Assembly (NCBI RefSeq): GCF_023101765.2
Contig: NC_064238.1
Location: forward strand, 6,260,001 to 6,324,000
From: Spodoptera frugiperda
Taxonomy: Eukaryota > Arthropoda > Insecta > Lepidoptera > Noctuidae
DNA length: 64,000 bases
Direction of reading: 5' to 3'
Each line of letters starts with the position of its first letter. The first letter of the stretch is position 1. Below are positions 11,126-21,215 of this stretch, piece by piece. Below the pieces are notes generated by a model. That model was not told where the DNA came from. It saw nothing but the letters and a program-made list of their open reading frames with translations, and searched no databases. The translations under genes were made by a program, and so were the position numbers.

Positions 11126-14100
11126 GACTCAAATATTTTTATAAGTTCTCTTTTGAAATATTTTCAACAATTTTTCTTTTCTGTTTAAGTATTATATTAA
11201 AACAGCAGTTTTATCGTGTTACTTCGTTTGATGGAGAACAATGTTTAGTTAGTTTCTCAAGTCGTTTGTGGAACCAAATTGTAAGTATTTTATTCCGTAA
11301 TTTTCCGGTAACATTGTTGTAATAGCGATACGCCTTCATATTTTGACATGCAATGTGAATCCATTACGCTCCGTGTCTATCGAGGAGGGGGATCACTTTC
11401 CGTACAGATTTTATGGTGTGCTAAGTGGGAGCCATTTTGGCCAGACTCCGCGTGGTCAAGGGGTGTTGCTATGAGATGCGGCATGCGCTTCCAAAATAGG
11501 GGAATATCTATACCGACGATTTTATTACTTCAGTTTCATTAACGAATGAGTAACGATATTATATGAGAGTATATTTTTATTACTTTCTGTTCAGAACCTT
11601 TGTTGTCAAAAATATGTTTGTTCACTTCATTGAATTGTCAGTAATGACACTTAATCAATATCATATCTTTCCACGTTACCTATAACATAGCCTTATTTAA
11701 TCATACAAGTACCTAAAGAATTAGAAAGCGTGCACACACCGCGGGGTTCACGACAAGCGTGGCGGGTCGCGTTGCCATAGCAACCTCACTTAGGGCTATG
11801 GGTTTTTCCAACAATGAAACAGCATAAGACGTAACGACATCTAATTAATAACGTCTATCATATCTCTATTGCTCGGCTTATGTGTTCGGAGGGAGAGGGA
11901 TTAACGTAAGAGGATTCAATGAGGACGCATGATTTGTTCCGGAGGTATCTCGGTAATGAGCGATTTTTGCTATAACTCTCACATAATTATTTTCAACGGC
12001 ACGGCTTAAAATGTTTCATATTTTTGCCAGCCTTTCCATGTAAGAGTTTGTGATTAAGGTTTTAATTGTGCGATGGGAATTAAAATTATCAGAGTTAAAT
12101 TTTAAGTATGTATTTTTTATTATTATATTACGAACTAAGTTGTATATTGTAAACTTCTACAGTTCTACTACTTACTTCTTCTAATCAACAGGTTTCGGAG
12201 CCACTTCAGATTTTAATCATTTTAAACATGAGGCTTTAGTGATTTATTTGATATACCTACGCTAAAATACATAGGACAAAAGCCTGTTAATGAAATCACG
12301 AGCGAGTTAGTTCAATTATAAATCTGTTGTCCATATCAATATTCAGTGTACATAATATCATGAGGTTTTATTCAAAGCTGCCAGTCACGTAGATACCTAT
12401 GTATTATTAATACAAAAGGTCGATAATTAGTGGCAGAGCGGAACATCAGTCTGCATCAACGCTTGACATGTTTCATGTTAATTGGATAGCGCAGGACAAT
12501 AGCGGGACTACCGATGCACACACTGGAGAAGGGGTGCCGTGCAATTATTATGACATATTGTTCCCGATTCCCACCATTCCACCATTTTAACTGGACTTTA
12601 TTAGTACCTGTTTGTGTCACAATCACAATATAATTATACATACATCTACGTAGTATAGATATTGTAGAACTGTCTACAAAAATAGGTGTTGGTGTATTAA
12701 CACGGCTTCATCCACGTGTCAGTCCATCATGTTAAATTGAATCAAACTCAACGTTATTATCTCAAAAATGTACCGGAAAATGCTAACTACTATCGGATAC
12801 ACGTTACCACGATCGTAACTGCTTTGGCTAAATTAAAGTTTTAAATGGTGCTCTGTAATGAATTTATTGCCCGTTAAAAGATTCAATTTGATAACTCTAT
12901 ACAGTACTCACGCATATCCACCCTCTAAAAGCGGAGGCCTGCGATAAAAGCAATTAAAACTTTAACATCAACTCCCGCGCTCTTTTCGATTTCGCCACGT
13001 AAATGTACTCGATGTAGCCGTCCACTACTGCGCCGAACAATAATGAATCGATAAACGAGTTATGAAAGTAATAAATACGTTTTAGTAACTTTGATGCGAA
13101 AAAATCCGTCCAACTCATATTTATAAAGATTTGCAAAACAATTCGAGTTGTTATTTACAAAGTTTTCCATTTCGAAACAAATTTGTTTTTAGCTTTTATG
13201 ACAGATAATTTGTCAAGGGTAGCTTTGCGCAAGTCAAAGATAATTTATCTGTCTCAACCGCTTTATTTATTACAACGCGTTCGCATCTTCGTTGAGCCCT
13301 TAAAGTTAGTGGTTAATGGAGCTTCTTTGAAGCTAGTACGTCAGTCACTACACGTGGAGGTGCTGTGGGGGAGGGTGCGGGGTCAGTGGGAGGTCGGAGG
13401 GGGGAGCGACACGTCTGCATGTGGTCAGCCGTCAGGCGCGCCCAACTTGTCTTATTTTTTGCTTCCCCGAAGTAAGTGACGGGTTGATGTGAAACGAATG
13501 AACAGTTCCGATGTGTCTTGTAAATACACTTCACTTGTTCCCCTCACCAGGAAAACGTAACGTACAACACTTAACCGATAGAGGTCCCGTACTGGTACAA
13601 TATGAACTTTCAACTATGTGCAATATAAGTTCACAAAAATACAACAAATTCCTTAAAAACATATTTACTTATTGCAAGTTTTTTGCTTAACTTCTGTTGT
13701 AAACTTAATGCCTGTGCTACAAGGTTTATATTACACTGATTTTGTTAGAAACTTGTTTATACACAACCCTTCTAAGTTTGATCCGAACCTTGAAACCGTA
13801 TGACAATGACTACACCTCGGTCATGATAATGACAGGACCCAAGTAACAGGTGGGTCTAACTATTGCAAATTTCAAGTTTTAGTCTATTTTCGGTATGCGA
13901 GCGATCCTTTGGACGGTGTCCCTTAAATATTTGAAAAAGGTTGCCTCATTTCTTTTTATTTTAAATTAATATAGCTTTTTATGTGTCTACTGTTTTTTGT
14001 GTCGGATAATGTACTGAATTTTCTATATTTTAGTTTTTTTTGGTATTGAGCTACCACAATTTTCTGGGTAATAAAGTGAAAAGTACCTAAATTTTAGACA

Positions 14101-14649
14101 TTAAGTGACCACAAACATCAACGTCATGATGAGAACTTTCTAAAAAGGTAATACTAAACCAGCAACCCTAACAGCAGGGTTGTCTAAAACGTAATCATTT
14201 TAATAATAAAATAATGAGTAAATTAAATTAGAACAAGAGTAGGAATCCATTTGATCGAGGTTGTTCTGAAGAGGGAACAATGATGATTGATGATAGGATA
14301 TGATTCGTTTCCACTTAACACATTGTAAAAGGGGTTATTTTATTACCCTCGCCTCTTGTTCCCGTGAGGTCAGTGACTAATGAACGAGATGACTCAACAC
14401 TTTTAAACTAGTTGTTTTATTAGGATCATATCATTGATAAGCTTTTTTACTTTATTGTTTCTTAAAAACCCATTAAGTATTTTACGGTTACAATCGTAAT
14501 TATCAATTAATTAAGCAATTTAACAATACACTCCATGTGTTTTGATGTTCAGTAATAAAAAGTATTACTTATTACGTTTATGACTCAAAGGAAATAAAAA
14601 TTCATTTAACTATATGTACATATACTTAGGTGTAGGTAGGTATACACAT
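11126..14649. other. Gene-free DNA
   Basis: No exon found. It holds an X-box-like palindrome at 11771-11784. A G-rich, CpG-containing patch lies at 13310-13450, mostly G on the plus strand around 13365-13410. The other frames here have no recognisable motifs. Confidence 0.45.
11771..11784. promoter_or_regulatory. X-box-like palindrome (candidate RFX site)
   Basis: GTTGCCATAGCAAC fits the imperfect palindrome bound by RFX transcription factors (GTTGCCATGGCAAC type). It sits in a GC-rich patch (11740-11800). A match to a binding motif in non-coding DNA is suggestive only. Confidence 0.4.
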
Positions 14650-14652
14650 TTA

Positions 14653-15039
14653 GGGTGCTTTTCCGTCAGAGATGAGCTATGCTACGTCGCTTTGGATGCG
14701 TTTGGCTTCCTCCAATCATATTCATTGATACACATAGCTTAGCACTGGTGGAATCGGACTCAGCTAAGCTATGTTTTTTAAATTGAAAGATAGGTGCTAT
14801 GGATGTACTGTGCTGTGATGTGGACATGCTATGGATGGTTCTCCTATTATCGGTACATCGCGTACTCGAGCTGTGCATCTTCCTCGCACAGCTACTTTAC
14901 GGTGGCGCATCTTCATAGCACATCTTACTCTCACAGCTACATAGCTTAGTATCGGTGGGAACGGTAACGTAGTTTTATAGCGTAGCTATTACATCTTTGT
15001 GGCATAGCTACATAGTACATCTCTGTTGAAAAAGCACCC
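14653..15039. mobile_element. Harbinger-like MITE, copy 1
   Basis: It begins GGGTGCTTTTCC and ends with the inverted complement GAAAAAGCACCC. CAGAGATG/CATCTCTG extends the inverted ends to roughly 22 bp with a few mismatches. It is flanked by TTA on both sides (14650-14652 and 15040-15042), the 3-bp TWA target duplication typical of PIF/Harbinger elements. The interior has repeated GCTATGGATG- and TAGCTAC-like motifs and no transposase. It is related to the copy at 48305-48708. Confidence 0.75.
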
Positions 15040-15279
15040 TTATTCGTGCGTAATAAAGGTTTTAGAAGACCGCTACAAAAGCAATATTTTATTTTATTGA
15101 AAAGAGATAATATATATTTATATATTTATTTATGTACAGACAGACAGGCAAAAGACGTAAACAAGTATAAAGAAAGTTCTAAGTTCAAAGGATTGCTTAT
15201 TTTTGAATATTATATTTGGTTAGCAATACTGTCACTGTGACAGACGACAGAATTATGTGATGTATAAACAGATACAAAC

Positions 15280-15580
15280 ATGCCGGCCTTTTGAAAATAT
15301 GTTAGGAATTGATAGGTTGTTGACATAATTCGGGTATTATCATTAGGAAGGAGAGTAATTGGGCCTCCGTTAATCTCACTTTGTTTCACGTCGGTTTGGT
15401 GTGAGGCCGGTAACACCACGGCCTAGGGAATCGATCCGACTGGTAAGCAATTGCCGCTGCTCATGACAACCCGAAACACTAGAGGCGTTACATGTGAGTT
15501 GCCGGCCTTTTAGGAGTTAGGAATTTAAGGGTTGTTGGGGAATCGGGGATTGGGAACATTGGGAAGGGGGATAATTGAAA
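15280..15580 (+). repeat. Two joined fragments of the SINE-type repeat
   Basis: The block GCCGGCCTTTT..TAGGAATT..GGTTGTTG occurs twice (from 15282 and from 15501). The second is preceded by ACTGGTAAGCAATTGCCGCT, ACAACCCGAAACACTAGAGG and CGTTACATGTGAG, as in the copy at 37740-38035. The first is followed by TTTCACGTCGGTTTG. So a truncated copy is followed by another, or one copy has been duplicated and diverged. Confidence 0.6.
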
Positions 15581-15599
15581 CTGTCAAATTGGAGATTAA

Positions 15600-18500
15600 A
15601 ATTTCATGTTCAAAAGTCAATGTAATAGAAGAACAGAACACTAGGTTCCATTTGAACACCCAGTCAATAAAACTTTAAAGTAAAAAAACAAAACAAAAAT
15701 GTTTCACCATTTTTCATTCCCCGACTCCCTTCCTCGCTAGACACCCATTCTACTGACTCATAATTTTCATTGAACTAATTTGTAATATAAACACGTACGA
15801 ATTCTGCATTTAAGGGCATATCATAACACTCTTCCATTAAGGGGTGGTTTCAAGAGCTACCCTTTGAAGTAAACCATGTGATGTGGTTACATTGCATTAT
15901 TTAGTTCAAAATATCAAAGAACTTTTCCAAGTAATAACTCTAATTCTTAACTAAGGAATTATGTAGAGAAACCTGTACATAAAATATGTAATACATGAGC
16001 CATGTTTGGAATGAAAATTTTGAAAGTTGGAATGCCAAATGTCAAAAAAAAAAATAGTTGATATACAATATGTTAAATATACATATGTATGTAATACACA
16101 CAGTATATTATTATTAAATGTAGGTATTTTTTTGTCACATTGATGTAGCGGGATGTTAGCAAACAATATGGTTAAAAAATTTCAGGTCATAGAGTCAATA
16201 AGTTGTTAGACTCGAATTGATTTGCATTACATGTCTAAGTTTTTTAAGTAAGTAAATATTAAACTTAATTGTAAGGCTTCTTCTTCATTTCATAACATCG
16301 ACTAAAACTTCAACCCAACAACAAGTGTCACTTGAGTCTTAAATATTGTTTAGAATGAATTAACAATCTCATAAAAATGCCGGCTGTCACAAAACCAGAC
16401 ACTTCAAAGAAGGTAAATTAATAATTTAGGTTTTAATTTAAAAGCTAATGTGTTAGGAAATAGCTGACTTGTGCCGTGAATAAGCAAAATTGTGCGCACA
16501 CAGGATCGTTCCCCTATCACATATTAATGATAGGGTCGTCGCATGTTACACTGCCGAAAAATAAGGCAACCTATCAATTATTCCTTCATTTATTTTGAGC
16601 CCCGTCATTTTTGTGTGTATGCTAATTAAATATTAACAAACATAGAAACCGTTTTAACGCGAGTTTCTCATTAATGTATTCCATTGATTGGGAAAAAATA
16701 GGATACTATTAATATTTCACTATCATAGCTCGAGTATTTTAATACGTTTCTAACGTTCTTAGTCAACTGTCAAGCAATAACGAATAAAGCGTACACAAAA
16801 ATGAACTAAACATTTTCCAGATAAAAACAAAACATCAATTTATTTTAATAAAAACTTAATACGTTTCAAAACATAAAGTGCAATGGCATGACAGGACCAT
16901 TCGTGATATTAAAAATAGGCAGCAAAAAGCATATAAAAGTACCGCTGTCATTAAAAATGGTAATTTTAAGAGATAAAATTTCGTTTCAGAATTTCGTTTA
17001 CGGTTTAACAAAAAAGCGGAGTGGTTTTGGCGGTAAATAGATTCACTAAAGCATTTTCCGTGTCTCGGTGGCACATTGCGGCACTGCTGCTCCTATCCTA
17101 CTGCATACATCTGACGTGTCGGTTGACCAGCAAAACTGCTACGGATCTGCTACGAATGCTCTACGAGTGCTACGAATGCTACGAAAGTAATGCGAAATTT
17201 TATGTTTCTCTCATAGGATTCCGAATTACCCGTATCTGTTCCACAAAACCATTCAAATGGAGGTAAAATTTTCTGGTATAAATTTATGAGGTGTCATCGG
17301 GTGGAAAACAGCTTTGTGAATAGACTCTTCAAGCGGCACATACTGTGAAGATATAGTAATAAAGTGACGCGAAAAAAACTCACAATAAGGTTTTATGATA
17401 AACCACCCACAACGACTCCACAATTTTAATATTTCCAAGATTATATTAGATGACGCCGAAAATATCAACGTATCATATACATGTATGGTAAGAGTTTGTG
17501 CTTAGAGTAATTTTGACGAAATTCAATTTTGTACTTTATTTGACCCTACTGATTTTATTGGAACAAGATCACTAAAGAAAACAGCTTTCTGTTTCTAAAA
17601 AGCAGGTAGGGTAAAGTGGCTAAAAAGCGACGTAACAATTTTACCTTTCTCGTAAACAGACCGTCGGTTCAGCGCCTAAGCTATTTCGCCAAACTCATTT
17701 CAATTCAATATCGAAAGTTTCCGGCTTATTCCTAGACTTTTTCATCTTATCACATAGTGCTGAACCCAATCGATGGCGATATGCTGTACCGGAGACAAAC
17801 TTTGTATATTTCACGTTTGAGAACTTACCATACACAATATTATATCGAGAGTTTTATTTGCTCGTCGGTAATCATGCGTGAAATACCGAAATATTTTAAT
17901 AATATATGTTTCGTGGAACTTTCTTATCTACACAGTAAACATAACAAGCGAACGTACTTTTAGACTTCTTAGAGACAGCTGTATTATCATTACGCAGAAG
18001 CAAAATAATAACAACGCATTTCTTGAAAAATATATTTTTAAAATAACATGAAAAATAAAAATAAAACATATACACAAAGTCCTTGTGTGCAGACTCAGTA
18101 CTTATGTTATATGTACGTATAAGTATATGGTAAAGTAGCGTTTAAGTACGTGATAAAGAAATCTAAGGGTTCGACAAATGGAGCTCATCCACAGGTTGTG
18201 CAAAGGTAAGCAGGTCAGGGCATGACATCAGAAACCTCCAGGGAGCAAACTTAACGAACGAAATTCTGCGAGTCGAAGCACGTATATCGTGGCTAATGTA
18301 TTCGGATACCGCCAGCAGCGGTGTGTGCTACACGTCCAGAACGTTCCTAGGTGCGGCAGACGTTAATTACATAAAATTGTGACGTCGCGGGGGAGGATCG
18401 GGCTCCGCTTGCATAGATCAACTTATAATGTATGCAGTTTCACAATTTCCTGCTGTTTAGCCAACAATTTAGCTTTGATTTAGTGTTTCAGAATAACATT

Positions 18501-19860
18501 TTACATTATATTCTTACAATACCTTAGCTTACATTTTTTGTTGTTACTTTTGGATTCATTCTAAATGTTTAAAAGCAAAGGTTATATTTCTATCAGTAAA
18601 TACAAAGTAAGTTTTACATTGTAAATAAACTTAGAAGCTACAAACAGAAAACAACAAAACATTAATCACTCAAGCGAACTAAAAAGTTTAGTGTAGTTTC
18701 AAAAAGTAAAAGGAGTGACATAAAACCATTGTTCTTATGGGTCACGTAAAAACTGGAGTTGAATGCAGCGGGGTCGTTGACCCGCTGACACTTTTCCCTT
18801 GTCCTTTTCCATTCCTTGTAAGTCGTTAGAGACCAACTGAAATATTTGCTCTGTTGATGATGTCTTGTTAGAATTGGAAGAACTTTTTATCAAAGACAAC
18901 TTCAATTAAAAATTTTGCAGACAAACCGATGTAAACGTTAAAGACCAGCTGAAGTTAACCTAAGCAAATCACGTAATTTAAATATTGTAAGAAGCTCAAG
19001 AAATACCTACCGCGATTAAGTTAGCCACTAATTTCCCTAGCTCGGCGCTAAATAAAACGAAGTAAACAGAACTACGATTAAAAATGTAAATTAGAGTACA
19101 TTCTCGATTCTAAAGTTTAAAGTATTTTCTCGCGGATAAGTTTAAATTAATGTGGACCGTCACAAGCACTTTTACTGGCGCGGCGTCCGGCGACCAGCGG
19201 TTCCATCAATTTTTTATTAGCTTCGAGATTCTCTTTTTAAAGAATTTACAGGGAACAGCGATTATATTTAATTAGAGAGCACACTATTGCTCGCATTGAA
19301 TTCGACATGTTGAATTTGGTTGCGGTGCGGCGCCGGCGACGTCTCTCCTTCATTCAATACACGGTAGGAATTCCGAGTATTTTCGATCCTTTTGATGAGA
19401 GCTAAGATTAATTTTGGAGGGCTGTTCAAAGGAAAATTTTAGAAAATAAGTGCATTAATAAAAGGTTTTTAGGATAGGGCACTCTATGGCAAAAAATGCT
19501 TTTATTAAATTTGTGGGCTTTTATGTGCATGTTCGGTGACTTTATTACGTAAAAGCTTTTGTTGAAGTATTGAGATTTTATGGACTGTTTTAACCTTGTA
19601 ATAAGTGCCTAAGTGAATCAATTTGAACGCAGAAGACTGTATGGGGCTGTTTACTGTGTGTTACAGGGTATCGAATGGCGGCAGCGTCGTAATTTAATGT
19701 TGCTCGGAAGAGTATCATACAATCTGTTTTTACTTAGATATATGGACAATATTGGGAGATAGGGTTCTATTAACTCAATTTAGAGTCAACGGAAATGGCA
19801 ACGTAAGTGCCGAATTAGGGGAAATTTATTTACAATTAGGATGTAGGCATTGATGAAGTG
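15600..19860. other. Gene-free DNA with weak candidates
   Basis: No confident exon. A GC-richer block at 18170-18420 begins with a short ATG frame ending at a strong donor (18178-18205). Another CpG-rich block is at 19170-19370. The 17021-17266 frame starts at GTG, has a hydrophobic stretch and a TACGA-repeat tail, and I think it is chance. Confidence 0.4.
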
Positions 19861-19876
19861 TGTGTTAAAAGTGTAC

Positions 19877-19968
19877 CTGTGATGACTGGAGCTCGAGTGA
19901 CCCGTGGTGGAGCTGGATATCGGCGACCTGGCTGGATAGTTGCCGCCACTAGCGCCGCCTTCCGACAT
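19877..19968 (-). CDS. Coding part of an unidentified exon (Gly/Ser-rich N-terminus)
   Basis: On the minus strand a pyrimidine-rich tract ending TTTCAG (acceptor, exon starts at 19976) is followed after eight bases by an ATG at 19968-19966. Thirty sense codons follow, beginning Met-Ser-Glu-Gly-Gly-Ala-Ser-Gly-Gly and then running through Tyr-Pro-Ala-Arg-Ser-Pro into a Ser/Thr/His-rich stretch. The frame stops being coding-like at CACAG|GTACAC, a good splice donor at 19877/19876, leaving a split codon (30 codons plus two bases). Codons are GC-rich, unlike the AT-rich surroundings. A low-complexity Gly/Ser N-terminus is common in regulatory and RNA-binding proteins, but I do not recognise this one. 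The frame upstream of the ATG stays open within the exon, so it could also be an internal exon. The remaining exons would lie at lower coordinates on this strand; I could not find them in the window. Confidence 0.65.
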
Positions 19969-19998
19969 CACGAATTCTGAAACAATTTAGAAAAAAAT
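19969..19998 (-). promoter_or_regulatory. Splice acceptor, polypyrimidine tract and short leader of the minus-strand exon
   Basis: Read on the minus strand, this is a T-rich tract, a CTAAAT-like branch-site candidate and TTTCAG, then eight exon bases before the ATG. It shows that an intron precedes the exon, so an upstream leader exon must lie at higher coordinates on this strand. Confidence 0.6.
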
Positions 19999-20244
19999 AA
20001 TTAAATAGGAGGTTCTATTTGTATTATAAAACTTACATTTACTTTTAATATTTTTTGTAATGATAGGATAGATATGGGATATGTATAACCTTCTACTTAT
20101 AAGTTAATCTTATTTATCTAATACAGAATATAATTTGTATATGCGTATCATTTTAAATAACAGATGTATGTTGATTGCTACAAGAATGATGACATGTTCT
20201 TTAATTATCTTAAAAGTTATATGAACAGTTGTTTGTTCGTTTCC

Positions 20245-20258
20245 ATTGCTATAGCAAC
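20245..20258. promoter_or_regulatory. X-box-like palindrome
   Basis: ATTGCTATAGCAAC differs by one end base from a perfect GTTGCTATAGCAAC palindrome of RFX type. It lies about 270 bp upstream, on the minus strand, of the coding exon, inside its presumed intron. Confidence 0.25.
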
Positions 20259-20889
20259 AACAATGGAATGGAATCCAATGACAAATACATCGGCTTACTA
20301 CTTTCCTATAATCACATTAAGCATATTGATTTTCAAAATTTAAGGAGGAAACAAGGTCTAAAAAAGGTGTCATTTTATTTTTTTTAATTATTGGGATGTG
20401 TTTATTTTGCTTATCAGACGATGTTTATTATTGGCACTCAATTAAAATTTTTCCATGCTGTATGGCCAGTGTGAAACTGTTCGCACATATCGTAAAATTT
20501 CTCGAATAATGGAAAATATTTTACCCCAGAAGATAAAGCGCCTCGCACATTTTTAAATCGTTGTTTTATTTATGAAAATGGTCTTGCCCAGTAATATGAA
20601 AGTTGCCTTCCAATTTTTTCATCCATGCGAGGGCTTCATGTATGATTACGGTTTAACATTTTATCAATATTATTATGTCAGAATGGAAAAATAATCCTTT
20701 TGTGATTGTAGTAGAGTTTCAGTAGCGTGTAATCAAAGGGAAAATATTTATGAACCATGATGAATTAATCGAAAATATTGTTACTTTGATTTATTATTTG
20801 GAAAGCTATTATGAATACAGTTTGTACTTATTGTTTAAATAACGATGAAACTATCCATGCGGTTATCTGAACACTGCTGACTGACCATT

Positions 20890-21215
20890 ATGTTACCCGG
20901 GTTTTTTGCGCGACAGCGGCGAGAGTGGGAAGTGTAAGACGCAGGACGCGGACTCCGCTCTCAACTATCAATCCTTCTGTCACGATATCGACAGCGCATT
21001 TGTTTGCTCTCACCATTTTTGTCTCAGTGTTTCCTCGTTCCTCGGCGCTATATTTGTGCTGCGGGCGTGCGGCCGGCGCCGGCGATCAATCTGCCCACGA
21101 CTCTGAGCATGACGGATGGTAGATCGAAGACCGAGCTCGCCGCTTCTACGCCTCGACAAGATACCATACATTTTATTGGGAACCGTTTTTGCCAGCGGTC
21201 CTGATTATACTCCAT
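20890..21215 (-). promoter_or_regulatory. GC- and CpG-rich island, candidate leader exon or promoter
   Basis: A clearly GC-rich block in AT-rich surroundings, with clustered CpG and GCCGGCGCCGGC-type sequence near 21065-21090. It sits about 0.9-1.2 kb upstream, on the minus strand, of the exon at 19877-19976, which must be preceded by an intron. A donor-like ATG|GTGAGA on the minus strand lies near 21010-21018. That position and composition suit a first (5' UTR) exon or promoter, but no core-promoter motif is decisive. The plus-strand frames here (three overlapping, 65-66 codons) have no recognisable motifs. Confidence 0.3.

Noticed and set aside
17021..17266. 81-codon frame with a hydrophobic, signal-peptide-like stretch
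   Set aside because: The start is GTG, the tail is a TACGA-type simple repeat, and no splice or promoter context supports it.
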